Below, piece by piece: positions 53,443 to 62,870 of a DNA stretch of 64,000 bases. The DNA comes from Chelatococcus sp. (GTDB lineage Bacteria > Pseudomonadota > Alphaproteobacteria > Rhizobiales > Beijerinckiaceae). Every line of letters begins with the position of its first letter. Within the stretch, counting starts at the first letter, position 1. Position numbers and translations under genes: made by a program. The stretch covers positions 22,203 to 86,202 of the forward strand of contig QFQY01000019.1 in NCBI GenBank assembly GCA_003248805.1, written 5' to 3'. A model generated the notes under the pieces. That model ran no database searches, was not told where the DNA came from, and worked only from the letters and a program-made list of their open reading frames with translations.

Positions 53443-54647
53443 GCGGCCCGTTGACCGGCGTCCGGGTCCTGGACATGACCTCCGTGCTCATGGGGCCGTA
53501 TGCCACCTCGATCCTCGGCGACATGGGCGCCGACGTCATCAAGCTCGAGTCGCCCGAAGGCGATCTCATTCGGCAGGTGGGGCCCAGCCGCAGCGGCGCG
53601 ATGGGCGGCATGTTCATGCACGCCAACCGCTCCAAGCGCAGCATCGTGGTCGATCTCAAGAAGGCAGCAGGCCGGGACGTCGCGCTCGAGCTCGTGCGAA
53701 CCGCCGATGTCCTGGTCTACAATCTGCGGCCGCAGGCGATGGAACGGCTTGGACTCGGCTATGAGGCCGTCGCAAGGGCCAAGGAAGACATCGTCTATGT
53801 CGGCACCTTCGGCTTTGGCCAGGACGGGCCTTACGCGGCCAAGCCGGCCTATGACGATCTGGTCCAGGGCTTGTGCGCCGTGCCGGCCCTGATTGCCGAC
53901 GCTGGCGACGGGACCCCGCGCTACGTGCCCATCAACATCGCCGACCGCATCGTCGGGTTGCACGCGCTGACGGTAATCCTCGCCGCCCTGCGCCATCGCG
54001 ACCGCACCGGCGACGGTCAGCGCATCGACGTGCCGATGTTCGAGACCATGGCGAGCTTCGTCCTCGGCGATCACTTCGGGGGCCTGACCTACGAGCCTCC
54101 GCTTGACGGCGGTGGGTATGCGCGCCTGCTCGCCCGGGATCGCAGGCCCTTTCGAACGACGGATGGCTACCTCTGCGCCGTGATCTATACGGACCGCCAC
54201 TGGCAGCGCTTCATCGACATCGCGGGGCGCGACGACTGGCGCGACGACCCCCGCTTCGCGAGCCATGCGAGCCGCACGCGCCACATGGCCGGCATCATGA
54301 AGAGCGTCGCCGAAATCTTCCTGACCCGCTCGACGTCCGAGTGGGAACGAGCGCTCGGCGAAGCGGATATCCCGCATGCGCGGATGCACACGCTGGCGTC
54401 GCTCGTCGACGATCCTCACCTGACAGAGGTGGGCTTCTTCGCGGCCTCGGCGCATCCGTCCGAGGGGCCGGTCCGGGGCCTGCGCGTGGCGTCGCAATGG
54501 AGCGTCAGCCAGCCCCGGCCGGAGAGGGCCGCGCCGCGTCTGGGCGAGCACAGCCGGCAGGTGCTCGCTGAGGCGGGCTATGCGGCTGCGGAGATCGAGC
54601 GGCTGATCGCGACGGATGTCGTGGCCTGCGCGCGCGTCGACGACTGA
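53433..54647 (+). CDS. Class III (CaiB/BaiF family) CoA-transferase
   Basis: A 404-residue enzyme. It has the family start GPLTGVRVLDMTSVLMGPYA, LGDMGADVIKLE, NRSKRSIVVDLKK and YNLRPQAMERLGLGY. The catalytic Asp is about residue 171 in VPINIADRIVGLHAL. These enzymes move CoA between carboxylic acids (formate/oxalate, carnitine, succinate and others). The start at 53433 or 53439 lies inside the end of the molybdoenzyme gene. This coupling implies a shared pathway in which a carboxylate is activated to its CoA ester, and a thioester or sulfoxide-bearing acid is conceivable. Confidence 0.93.
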   Translation: MAMSGPLTGVRVLDMTSVLMGPYATSILGDMGADVIKLESPEGDLIRQVGPSRSGAMGGMFMHANRSKRSIVVDLKKAAGRDVALELVRTADVLVYNLRPQAMERLGLGYEAVARAKEDIVYVGTFGFGQDGPYAAKPAYDDLVQGLCAVPALIADAGDGTPRYVPINIADRIVGLHALTVILAALRHRDRTGDGQRIDVPMFETMASFVLGDHFGGLTYEPPLDGGGYARLLARDRRPFRTTDGYLCAVIYTDRHWQRFIDIAGRDDWRDDPRFASHASRTRHMAGIMKSVAEIFLTRSTSEWERALGEADIPHARMHTLASLVDDPHLTEVGFFAASAHPSEGPVRGLRVASQWSVSQPRPERAAPRLGEHSRQVLAEAGYAAAEIERLIATDVVACARVDD

Positions 54648-54838
54648 GCCGTTGCAGCAAGCGGGGAGGGCGGAGCGGCCCGGCAAGGCGAGCGCGGCAT
54701 CCAAGCCCGCGCCCGGCGGTCGCCGCAGGGAGGGACAAGGCCGGCGCGTTCCGCTACTGATCGCCCTATGCCGCTGTCCTCGCCATTCATGAGGCTTCCG
54801 TCCTCGTCCCGTCCCGCGAGCGTCGGGGAGACGCTCTC

Positions 54839-55780
54839 GTGAGCGGCAAGCCATCGGATGGCCCATCCTTCGAGCTGCGCCACCTGCGCTATTTCGTGGC
54901 CGTGGCGGAGGAGCGGAATTTTGGGCGCGCGGCCGAGCGCCTCGGCATCGCGCAGCCCGGCCTCAGCCAGCAGATCGCGAGCCTCGAAACTCTCGTCGGG
55001 ACGCGGCTGCTCGATCGCAGCAAGCGGCTGTTCCGCCTGACCCTGCCCGGACAGGTGTTCCTGGCCGAGGCCCGCAAGGCCCTTGCTCAGGCCGATATCG
55101 CCTTCGCAGCCGTGCAGCGGGCCGCGCGCGGCGAGACGGGCCGCGTGTCCATCGGCTATGTGGCGTCGGCGGCCTATTCGGGCGTCCTCACGCAAGTGAT
55201 CAGCGGCTTCCGCGACACCTATCCCGAAGTCGAGCTCGTCCTCATCGAAATGGAGATGCTGCGCCAGCTCGACCACATCGTCGAAGGAACCCTCGATTTC
55301 GGCTTTGTCCGCCCGCCCGCTCCCGTTCCGCGCGGCCTGGAGGCGATGACCGTCCAGAGCGAGCGGCTGGTGGCGCTGCTCCCGGCGGGCCACAGGCTGG
55401 CCCAGGCCGAGGAGATCGCGCTGCGCGATCTCGCTGCCGAAACCTTCATCGTTCCGAACCAGACGGCGGAGGTCGGCTTCCACCGCCAGACCGCGCAGGC
55501 ATGCAGGGACGCAGGGATCAATCCGACGATCCGGGCCAACGGCCGCGACTTCATGACGATCGCCAGCATGGTGACGGTCGGCCTCGGGGTGGCGCTGGTG
55601 CCCCGCTCGATGGAATGCATGCAGCTCCCGGGCATCGTCTATCGGCCGCTGGCTTCTCCCGTGACGCGATCCGATATCTCGGCCGTTTTTCGACGCAACG
55701 AGGCGGCGCCGGCCGCCAATGCCTTCATCGCGCACTGTCGGACCGAAGTCCGTCATCGGGAGCGCAGCGTAACAGCTTAG
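54839..55780 (+). CDS. LysR-family transcriptional regulator (paralogue 2)
   Basis: A 313-residue regulator with GTG start behind GGGGAG. The HTH is LRHLRYFVAVAEERNFGRAA, then ERLGIAQPGLSQQIASLETL. The effector domain has IGYVASAAYSGVLTQVISGF and ASMVTVGLGVALVPRSMECM. These same blocks occur in the LysR protein at 50067-50999, so the two are paralogues. Together they flank the molybdoenzyme/CoA-transferase pair on both sides. It lies 191 bp after the CoA-transferase gene and ahead of the siderophore operon. Confidence 0.93.
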   Translation: MSGKPSDGPSFELRHLRYFVAVAEERNFGRAAERLGIAQPGLSQQIASLETLVGTRLLDRSKRLFRLTLPGQVFLAEARKALAQADIAFAAVQRAARGETGRVSIGYVASAAYSGVLTQVISGFRDTYPEVELVLIEMEMLRQLDHIVEGTLDFGFVRPPAPVPRGLEAMTVQSERLVALLPAGHRLAQAEEIALRDLAAETFIVPNQTAEVGFHRQTAQACRDAGINPTIRANGRDFMTIASMVTVGLGVALVPRSMECMQLPGIVYRPLASPVTRSDISAVFRRNEAAPAANAFIAHCRTEVRHRERSVTA

Positions 55781-55782
55781 AA

Positions 55783-55849
55783 TTGATAAAAACAATGACG
55801 TTGATAAGCGTGGCCTATTGAATTCGAAGCCGCGTTTATTGGACGCGGC
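55783..55849. promoter_or_regulatory. Leader region of the siderophore operon: TTGATAA repeats and a GC hairpin
   Basis: TTGATAA occurs twice, 18 bases apart (55783-55789 and 55801-55807). Downstream, GCCGCGT-TTATTGG-ACGCGGC is a perfect 7-bp inverted repeat (55829-55849). The repeats could be an iron-regulator site and the hairpin could end the LysR transcript. No match to a defined Fur, Irr or RirA box is clear. Confidence 0.3.
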
Positions 55850-55969
55850 CGCCGCTCCTGCATTAACGCCTTCTTCATTCCACCAGCCTCGGGGCTCGGA
55901 TCTCGCGCGGCATGCTTTGCCACGGCGTCCGGGCACGTGGCTGGACCGCATTCCGCGAGAAGGCGAACC

Positions 55970-58111
55970 ATGACCAATCGGGTTTCCGTGTCGCTGACGG
56001 CGCTCATGCTGGCCGCCGCGACCCCCATCGCCGGCAAGGCCATCGTCGGCAAGGCCTGGGCCCAGGAGGGCTCCGGTACGATCTCGCTCGATACGATCAC
56101 GGTCGAAGGCGAAAGCGCGACGGGGCCGGTGCGCGGCTATGTCGCCCAGCGCAGCGCGACCGGAAGCAAGACGGGCACGCCGCTGGCAGAAACCGCCCAG
56201 AGCGTCTCGGTCGTCACGCGGGACCAGATGACCCAGCAGAACGCCCAGAGCCTCAACGAGGCGCTGCGCTACACGCCCGGCGTCATTCCCGAGAGCCGCG
56301 GCGCGGGCGCCAGCCGCTTCGACCTGTTCAAGATTCGCGGCTTTGATGCGGTGAACTACCTCAACGGCCTGCGCATGCAGAAGATGAACTGGGTCTCCCC
56401 GCAGGTCGATCCCTACATGCTGGAGCGCGTCGAAGTCCTGCGTGGGCCGTCCTCGGTGCTCTACGGACAGGCGCCGACCGGCGGCATGGTCAACCAGATC
56501 AGCAAGCTGCCGACCGCCACGCGCTTCGGCGAGGTCGGCGTGCAGTTCGGCAACAACCAGCAGCGCCAGGCGAGCTTCGATCTCGGCGGCCCGATCGATC
56601 CGGAGGGGCGTTTCCTCTATCGGCTAACAGGCATCGGGCGGATGGAGAACGGGCAGATCGCCGATACCGAAGCCGAGCGCTTCGCGATCGCGCCCGCAAT
56701 CACCTTCAAGCCCTCGGACGATACGAGCCTGACCCTGCTCGGCCTGCACCAGCGCGATCCGAAGGCCAATGCCTATGTCGGCGTCCCCGCGATCGGCTCC
56801 GTCCTCTATAATCCCAACGGCCGGCTGAGCCGCAGGACCAATGTTTCCGAGCCCAATCTCGAAAGCTTCGACCGCACGCAGAGCTCGGCGGGCTATCTGT
56901 TCAGCCACCGCTTCGACGATGCGGTGACGCTGCGCATGAACGGGCAGTGGTTCCGCAGCGACATCGACTATTTCAGCGTCTTCGGCTCGACGCTGGCTGC
57001 GAACGGGCGGACCCTGTCGCGCTCGGTGTCGATCTCGCATGACGAGATGGATGCGTTCGCCTTCGACAACCAGCTCGAATGGAAGTTCAACACCGGCCCG
57101 CTCTCGCACACGCTGCTGACGGGCTTCGATGCGCAAGCCTCCGACGGGTATTTCGTCTCCGGCACGGGGACCGCTCCGGCCATCGACATGTTCGCGCCCG
57201 TCTATGGCCGCGCGATCACGCTGCCGGCGACGCGCCGGACCGATGTGACGACCCGGCAATACGGGCTCTATGCCCAGGACGAGATCCGTTTGGGCAACTT
57301 CGTCGCGACCTTCGCCGGCCGCTCCGACTGGGCGCAGAACAAGACCACGGTCGCGGGCGTGCGCAGCGAGACCGACGATCACGCCCTGACCGGCCGGGCC
57401 GCTCTGCTCTACCGCTTCGACAACGGCATCGCGCCCTATGTCAGCTTCGCGCAGTCCTTCACGCCGCTCGCCGGCACGGACGCGACCGGGCGGGCCTTCG
57501 ATCCGGAGCGCGGCGTCCAGTACGAGGCGGGCATCAAGTATCAGCCCGCCGGCATCAACGCCCTGTTCAGCGCCGCCGTGTTCGATCTCACCCGCGAGAA
57601 CCTGCTGACCACGGACCTCGCCAATCGCGGCTTCTCGGTGCAGGTCGGCGAAGCGCGCTCGCGTGGCGTCGAGCTCGAGGCCAAGGCCAGCCTCGACTTC
57701 GGCCTGAACCTCGCCGCGAGCTACACTTATCTCGACACGCAATACACGCGCGACAACAGCGGCCTGCAAGGGCTCGTGCCGGCGGGCGTGCCGCGCCACA
57801 TGGCCTCGCTGTGGCTCTATTATGATCTGCCGGCGAGCCTCGTGCCCGGCCTGTCGGTCGGCGCCGGCGTCCGTTATGTCGGCAGCACCTTCAACACGAA
57901 CAACACCATCGAGGTGCCGAGCGTGGCGCTGGTCGACGCCGCCCTGCGCTACGATTTCGGCAAGCTCGTGCCGCAGCTCAAGGGCACGGCCTTGCAGGTC
58001 AACGTCAAGAACCTGTTCGACAAGGAGTATGTCGGCGCCTGCTACACCTCGACCACCTGCGCCTACGGGCAAGGCCGCGTCATCACGGCCGGCCTGAACT
58101 ATCGCTGGTGA
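55970..58111 (+). CDS. TonB-dependent ferric-siderophore receptor (FhuA-like)
   Basis: A 713-residue outer-membrane receptor with a Sec signal (SLTALMLAAATPIAGKAI ... AWAQEG). A TonB-box-like segment is TISLDTITVEGE. The plug has TPLAETAQSVSVVTRDQM, FDLFKIRGFDAVNYLNGLR and VLRGPSSVLYGQAPTGGMVN, followed by NQISK. The barrel ends AGLNYRW with the terminal aromatic. The pattern is that of hydroxamate receptors. GAGAAGG precedes the ATG. It heads a five-gene operon: receptor, siderophore-interacting protein, fhuC, fhuD, fhuB. Confidence 0.95.
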   Translation: MTNRVSVSLTALMLAAATPIAGKAIVGKAWAQEGSGTISLDTITVEGESATGPVRGYVAQRSATGSKTGTPLAETAQSVSVVTRDQMTQQNAQSLNEALRYTPGVIPESRGAGASRFDLFKIRGFDAVNYLNGLRMQKMNWVSPQVDPYMLERVEVLRGPSSVLYGQAPTGGMVNQISKLPTATRFGEVGVQFGNNQQRQASFDLGGPIDPEGRFLYRLTGIGRMENGQIADTEAERFAIAPAITFKPSDDTSLTLLGLHQRDPKANAYVGVPAIGSVLYNPNGRLSRRTNVSEPNLESFDRTQSSAGYLFSHRFDDAVTLRMNGQWFRSDIDYFSVFGSTLAANGRTLSRSVSISHDEMDAFAFDNQLEWKFNTGPLSHTLLTGFDAQASDGYFVSGTGTAPAIDMFAPVYGRAITLPATRRTDVTTRQYGLYAQDEIRLGNFVATFAGRSDWAQNKTTVAGVRSETDDHALTGRAALLYRFDNGIAPYVSFAQSFTPLAGTDATGRAFDPERGVQYEAGIKYQPAGINALFSAAVFDLTRENLLTTDLANRGFSVQVGEARSRGVELEAKASLDFGLNLAASYTYLDTQYTRDNSGLQGLVPAGVPRHMASLWLYYDLPASLVPGLSVGAGVRYVGSTFNTNNTIEVPSVALVDAALRYDFGKLVPQLKGTALQVNVKNLFDKEYVGACYTSTTCAYGQGRVITAGLNYRW

Positions 58112-58121
58112 CGCGAAGGTC

Positions 58122-59123
58122 GTGACCGCACTCGTCGCACATTGCAGCTTGCAGGGGGACGCTGCCGAAGCGCTGGCGGGGCAGCTCGACGTCGCCAGCC
58201 AGCTCTGGGGCGAGGGCGCCTTCCATGTCCGCTGCGAGCGCTCCGAGCGGGAGCTCCGCCTCAGCCTTTCGGCGGCGGACTGGCGGCGTCTGGCGCTGGC
58301 CAAGGCGCGCGTTGCCGGTGATATCCGCCGCCTGCCGGGATGCGCGACCCTTGCCCTGAGTTGGGTCGGCGATGGCGATCCCGAGCGGCTCGGCCATGTT
58401 CAGCATTGGCATGTTGCGGGCGCGTGCCTCGTGACTCCGCATCTGCGCAGGGTGACCTTCCGCGTCGAGGATGCCGAATTCTACAGCGGCGACCTCCACC
58501 ATGTCCGCCTCCTCCTGCCGCAGCGTCCCGGAGGCGTCTTCGCCTTTCCGAAGCCCTGCGCTGCCGGCCTGCCGGTCTGGCCGGAAGGGGAGCTGATGCC
58601 TGTCTTGCGCAACTACACGATCCGCGCGGTCAGTCCCCGCAGCGACGAGGTGGATGTCGACTTCGTCCTGCACGAGCCAGCCGGGCCCGCCACGGCCTGG
58701 GCGCGCGATTGCCGGCCGGGCGACGAGATCGGCGCGCTCGGCCCGATCGGGCGGCCGGTCAGCCATGCGCGGCAGCGCATCCTCGCCGGCGACGAGACGG
58801 CCTTGCCGACCATTCTGAGGCAGATCGAGGAATGCCCGGCCGACGAGCGGATCGATGCCTATGTCGAAGTCCTGGATGAGGCGGAACGCCAGGACGTGGC
58901 CCTGCCGAAGGGCTGCCGGTTGCATTGGCTCCGCCGCGGCGAGCTCGTCGAGGCGATTCGGCAGCGGGGACGCGAGCAGAGCGATGTCGCCGTCGCCTAT
59001 GCCGGCACGGAGTTTTCGACCGCCCGGCAGCTGAGCGCCGTGTTCGCCGAGGATCTCGGGCTTCCCAGCACGCGCTTTCGGTCCGTCGCCTATTGGCGCA
59101 TGCAGGGCGCGAGGCCGGCATGA
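58122..59123 (+). CDS. Siderophore-interacting protein (FAD ferric reductase) with N-terminal DUF2218-like domain
   Basis: A 333-residue protein. The first 75 residues resemble DUF2218 (LVAHCSLQGDAAEALAGQLD, then LRLSLSAADWRRLALAKARV). The rest is a siderophore-interacting flavoprotein with LVTPHLRRVTFRVED, the FAD-binding RNYTIRAV and the C-terminal AYAGTEFSTARQLSAVF. It reduces Fe(III) in imported siderophores so that iron is released in the cytoplasm. It has a GTG start 10 bp after the receptor gene. Its end overlaps fhuC by ATGA. Confidence 0.92.
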   Translation: MTALVAHCSLQGDAAEALAGQLDVASQLWGEGAFHVRCERSERELRLSLSAADWRRLALAKARVAGDIRRLPGCATLALSWVGDGDPERLGHVQHWHVAGACLVTPHLRRVTFRVEDAEFYSGDLHHVRLLLPQRPGGVFAFPKPCAAGLPVWPEGELMPVLRNYTIRAVSPRSDEVDVDFVLHEPAGPATAWARDCRPGDEIGALGPIGRPVSHARQRILAGDETALPTILRQIEECPADERIDAYVEVLDEAERQDVALPKGCRLHWLRRGELVEAIRQRGREQSDVAVAYAGTEFSTARQLSAVFAEDLGLPSTRFRSVAYWRMQGARPA

Positions 59124-59926
59124 TCGACGACAGGGCGACGGACGATGCCGCAGAGGCGGTGTTCGACCTGCGAGGGGCAGGCTTCGACCTCGGCAGCCGG
59201 GCCTTGCTGCGGCCGCTCGACCTCGCGTTGGCGCCAGGGCGCTGCTACGGCCTGATTGGCCCCAACGGTTCGGGCAAGAGCACGCTGGTCAAGCTGCTGG
59301 CGCGTCAGCTCGCCCCGACCCGCGGCGAAATCCGCTTTCGCGGTCGATCTCTGGCTGCGTGGGAGGCGCGGGCCTTCGCCCGCGAGCTAGGCTATCTCCC
59401 CCAGTTCACGCCCCCGACCGACGGCATGCTGGTGGAGGAGCTCGTCGCGCTCGGCCGCTATCCCTGGCACGGGCCGCTCGGCCGCTTCGCATCGGCCGAT
59501 CGCGCCAAGGTGGCGGACGCGATGGCGCTCACGCAGGTCGACCTGTTCCGGGGGCGGCCGGTCGACAGCCTCTCGGGCGGCGAGAGACAGCGCGTCTGGC
59601 TCGCGATGTTGCTGGCCCAGGATGCCGGCTGCCTCCTGCTCGACGAGCCGACATCGGCGCTCGACATTGCCCATCAGATCGAGGTTCTCGCGGTCATCCG
59701 CGAGATGACTGTGAACCGAGCCATGACGACCCTCGTCGTGCTGCACGACGTCAACATGGCGGCACGCTATTGCGACGAGATCATCGCGCTCGGGCAGGGC
59801 GCCTTGGTGGCGCGCGGCGCGCCCGGTGAGATCATGACCCCCGAACGCCTCGAACAGATCTATGGCGTGCGGATGGGCGTCACCTGTCCGGAGGGGAGCG
59901 GTCGAGCGATCGGATACGCCCTGTGA
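59120..59926 (+). CDS. fhuC: Ferric-siderophore ABC transporter ATPase
   Basis: A 268-residue ATPase of the FhuC/FepC group. Walker A is LIGPNGSGKSTLVKLLARQL, the Q-loop region is GYLPQFTPPTDGM with ALGRYPWHG, the signature is LSGGERQRVWLAMLLAQ, Walker B is CLLLDEPTSALDIAHQ and the switch histidine is in VVLHDVNMAARYCD. It overlaps its neighbours by 4 bp on both sides (ATGA and GTGA). Confidence 0.95.
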   Translation: MIDDRATDDAAEAVFDLRGAGFDLGSRALLRPLDLALAPGRCYGLIGPNGSGKSTLVKLLARQLAPTRGEIRFRGRSLAAWEARAFARELGYLPQFTPPTDGMLVEELVALGRYPWHGPLGRFASADRAKVADAMALTQVDLFRGRPVDSLSGGERQRVWLAMLLAQDAGCLLLDEPTSALDIAHQIEVLAVIREMTVNRAMTTLVVLHDVNMAARYCDEIIALGQGALVARGAPGEIMTPERLEQIYGVRMGVTCPEGSGRAIGYAL

Positions 59927-60807
59927 ACAGGCTTCTGCTTTCCCGGAGGCGGCTGATCGTGCTGGGCGCGGCGGGATTGATCAGCCGGCCGGCGAGCGCC
60001 GCGGAGCCCACCGCCGCGGCGATCGACTGGGCGATGCTGGAAACGGCTTTGGCGCTCGACATCCGCGTCGTCGCCGGGGCCGAATTGCTGCTCTATCGCA
60101 AATTCGTCAGCGAGCCGGACCTGCCGCCCGATATCGCCGATCTCGGCCTGCGCGGCAGCATCAATTTCGAGGTGCTGCGCCACACCGCGCCGAGCCTCAT
60201 CCTGAGTTCTCCCTGGTATGCGCGCCTCGAGCCCAATCTGAACCGGATCGCGCCGGTCCTCTCGATGCGGATTCACGAGCGCGGCCGCGACCCTTACGAG
60301 TCCGCCGAGGCCGCCGCCAGCGAACTCGGGCGCCGCTTCGGCCGGGAAGCCGCGGCGCAAGCATTGATCGGCGCGACACGCGACGAACTGGCGACGACGG
60401 CGCGCCTGCTGGCCACAGCGCGGCAGCCGCCGCTCTTCGTCATCTCGATCGGCGATCCGCGCCACTTCCGCGTCTTCGGCGCCGACAGCATGGTCGGCGC
60501 CGTGCTGAAACGGCTGGGGCTCGCGAATGCCTGGGCGCGCCAGACCAGCTACAGCGCGCAGGCGCCCATCGACATCGTCACGCTGGCCGAAAACCCGGAC
60601 GCCGCCATCGCGATCGTCGCGCCGGTTCCGGACGATGCGCGGCGGATCTTGCCGGAAAGCGCGCTCTGGCGGAACCTTCCGGCCGTGCGCGCGGGCAGGG
60701 TGATGCTGCTCGACCCGGTCAATCATTTCGGCGGATTGCCCGCGGCCCGCCGGCTCGGGCGCCTGCTCGGCGCAGCCCTGACGCAGGGAGCGCCGGGCCT
60801 TGGTTGA
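59923..60807 (+). CDS. fhuD: Ferric-siderophore ABC transporter binding protein
   Basis: A 294-residue periplasmic protein of the FhuD/BtuF fold. It has a twin-arginine-type signal (LLSRRRLIVLGAAGLISRPA). Typical segments are DIADLGLRGSINFEVL, PSLILSSPWY and WRNLPAVRAGRVMLLDPV. It starts at GTG inside the end of fhuC and overlaps fhuB by 8 bp. It hands ferric hydroxamates to FhuB (family knowledge). Confidence 0.92.
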   Translation: MNRLLLSRRRLIVLGAAGLISRPASAAEPTAAAIDWAMLETALALDIRVVAGAELLLYRKFVSEPDLPPDIADLGLRGSINFEVLRHTAPSLILSSPWYARLEPNLNRIAPVLSMRIHERGRDPYESAEAAASELGRRFGREAAAQALIGATRDELATTARLLATARQPPLFVISIGDPRHFRVFGADSMVGAVLKRLGLANAWARQTSYSAQAPIDIVTLAENPDAAIAIVAPVPDDARRILPESALWRNLPAVRAGRVMLLDPVNHFGGLPAARRLGRLLGAALTQGAPGLG

Positions 60808-62791
60808 AGCGTTGCGGCGCCGCCGGCTCGCTATCGGCGGACTCGGTCTCGTCGCGCTCAGCCTGGTCTTGAGCGTCCACGCGCTGCTCACCGGCCTCGG
60901 CCCGCGCGGCCTTGCCGTCCTGACCGAGCCGCAGCCCGCGGACGGCCTCAGGCGGATCATCGTGCTGCATGCCCTGCTGCCGCGGGTCGCGGTCGCCGTG
61001 ATCGCCGGTGCCGCGCTCGGTCTCGCCGGAGCGCTGCTGCAACGGGTCCTGCGCAATCCGATCGCCGACGCCTCCACGCTCGGCATCTCGGCCGGCGCTC
61101 AGCTCGCGCTGGTCGCCGCCACCGCCTTCCTGCCCGAGCTCGGCGGCCTCGGCCGCGAGACGATCGCTCTCGTCGGCGGGCTCGTGGCGGTTGCGTTCGT
61201 GCTCGCGCTCGGCTGGCGGCGCGGCTTCGAGCCGACCACGCTCGCGCTCGCCGGCCTGCTGATCGGGCTGGTCTGCGCATCGGCGGGAGCCGCGATCATC
61301 CTGTTTTCCGGGCAGTACCTGACCTCGATGTTCATCTGGGGCGGTGGCTCGCTCGCTCAGCAGAGCTGGGAGCCGGCCGAGGCGCTGGCGCTCAGGCTCG
61401 TCGTCTGCGCCGTGCTGGCCGCCCTTCTGCAGCGACCGCTCGCGGTCCTGGCGCTGGGCGATGCCGGCGCACGCAATCTCGGCCTGTCCGTCCGTGGCGT
61501 GCGCTTCGCGGTCGTGCTCGTCGCCGTGGCGCTCGCGGGTTCGGTGGTATCGCAGGTCGGCGTCATCGCCTTCGTCGGCCTGGCCGCGCCCAATATCGCG
61601 CGCATGCTCGGCGCGCGCCGGCCGGCTTCGCTGCTGCTGCTGTCGCCACTGATCGGCGCGCTCCTGCTCAGCCTCACCGACGGCGTCGTCCAGGCCGTCA
61701 ATGGTGCGAGCGGCATTGGCGTGCCGACAGGCGCCGTGGCAGCCCTGCTCGGCGGCCCGTTCCTGTTGTTCCTGCTGCCGAGGCTGCCGGTCCATACGAT
61801 GCCGCCGCAGGAGAGCGGCCCCGAACTCGGCGCCGTGTCGCGCCGGCCGTGGCGGCGCATGGCATGGATTGCGGCGGCGCTGGCGACGGTCACCTTGCTC
61901 GCGCTTTGTGTCGGGCGCGATCCGGATGGCCTCGCCCTGGCGATCGGTCCGGCTTTCGGGGATTTGCTGCCCTGGCGCTGGCCGCGTCTCCTGGCGGCGA
62001 TGGCGGCCGGCGCCATGTTGGCGGCGGCGGGCGCGACGATCCAGCGTCTCACCGGCAATCCATTGGCGAGCCCGGAAGTGCTCGGCATCAGCAGCGCGGC
62101 CGGACTCGGGCTCGCCCTGACCATCGTGCTGGTGCCAGGAGCATCCTGGTGGCTGCAGGGCCTCGCCTGCGCCGCCGGCGCGGCGCTCGGCCTCCTGGTC
62201 CTGCTCGCGATCGCGCGTCGCTTCGCGCTGGCGGCGAACCGCATGCTGCTCGGCGGCATCGCGCTGGCTGCGCTGTCCGGCGCGATCGTGACGATCATCC
62301 TGTCGCGCGGGGGGCTCGAAGCCTTCGCGATCCTGGCCTGGCTCACCGGATCGACGCATCAGGTCACGCCCGAACTCGCCCTCGCGGCGGCCGCGACGGC
62401 GGCCGTCCTGCTGGCGCCGTTTCCGCTGTTCGCGCGCTGGCTCCAGATCCTGCCGCTCGGAGACGCGACCTCGGCCAGCCTCGGCATCGCGATCAAGCCC
62501 GCCAGGACGTGGCTCGTCGTCGCGGCCGCGTTGCTGACGGGAGCCGCGACGCTGGTGGTCGGACCGGTGAGCTTCGTCGGCCTGATGGCTCCGCATCTGG
62601 CGCGCATGCTCGGCTTGCGCAGCGCGGGGTGCCATCTCGCCGGCGCGGCGCTGGTCGGCGCGCTGCTGCTGGCCTTGGCCGATTGGCTGTCGCGGCTGGT
62701 GTTCTTTCCCTACCAGATGCCTGTCGGGCTGTTCGCCTCGCTGATCGGAGCGCCTTATCTCGTATGGGCGCTGCTCCGGAGCAGGCGATGA
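60800..62791 (+). CDS. fhuB: Ferric-siderophore ABC permease, two fused FecCD domains
   Basis: A 663-residue membrane protein with two homologous halves, as in E. coli FhuB (about 660). Half 1 shows LGLAGALLQRVLRNPIADAS and TLGISAGAQLALV, then VGVIAFVGLAAPNIARMLGA. Half 2 shows GATIQRLTGNPLASPEVLGI, then VGPVSFVGLMAPHLARMLGL and PYQMPVGLFASLIGAPYL. About 20 helices are predicted. It starts at TTG, 8 bp inside fhuD. It ends the operon, followed by a terminator 31 bp downstream. Confidence 0.95.
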   Translation: MVEALRRRRLAIGGLGLVALSLVLSVHALLTGLGPRGLAVLTEPQPADGLRRIIVLHALLPRVAVAVIAGAALGLAGALLQRVLRNPIADASTLGISAGAQLALVAATAFLPELGGLGRETIALVGGLVAVAFVLALGWRRGFEPTTLALAGLLIGLVCASAGAAIILFSGQYLTSMFIWGGGSLAQQSWEPAEALALRLVVCAVLAALLQRPLAVLALGDAGARNLGLSVRGVRFAVVLVAVALAGSVVSQVGVIAFVGLAAPNIARMLGARRPASLLLLSPLIGALLLSLTDGVVQAVNGASGIGVPTGAVAALLGGPFLLFLLPRLPVHTMPPQESGPELGAVSRRPWRRMAWIAAALATVTLLALCVGRDPDGLALAIGPAFGDLLPWRWPRLLAAMAAGAMLAAAGATIQRLTGNPLASPEVLGISSAAGLGLALTIVLVPGASWWLQGLACAAGAALGLLVLLAIARRFALAANRMLLGGIALAALSGAIVTIILSRGGLEAFAILAWLTGSTHQVTPELALAAAATAAVLLAPFPLFARWLQILPLGDATSASLGIAIKPARTWLVVAAALLTGAATLVVGPVSFVGLMAPHLARMLGLRSAGCHLAGAALVGALLLALADWLSRLVFFPYQMPVGLFASLIGAPYLVWALLRSRR

Positions 62792-62821
62792 GGTCGAAAC
62801 GCGAGCCCTATGGTTGAAGAG

Positions 62822-62849
62822 CCCCGCGCTTCGCGGGGGCCTTCTTCCC
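62822..62849 (+). terminator. Terminator of the siderophore operon
   Basis: CCCCGCG (62822-62828), loop CTT, CGCGGGG (62832-62838), then a pyrimidine-rich CCTTCTTCCC tail. It lies 31 bp after the fhuB stop. Confidence 0.75.
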
Positions 62850-62870
62850 TGATTTCGAGGCGAGGAGGCG

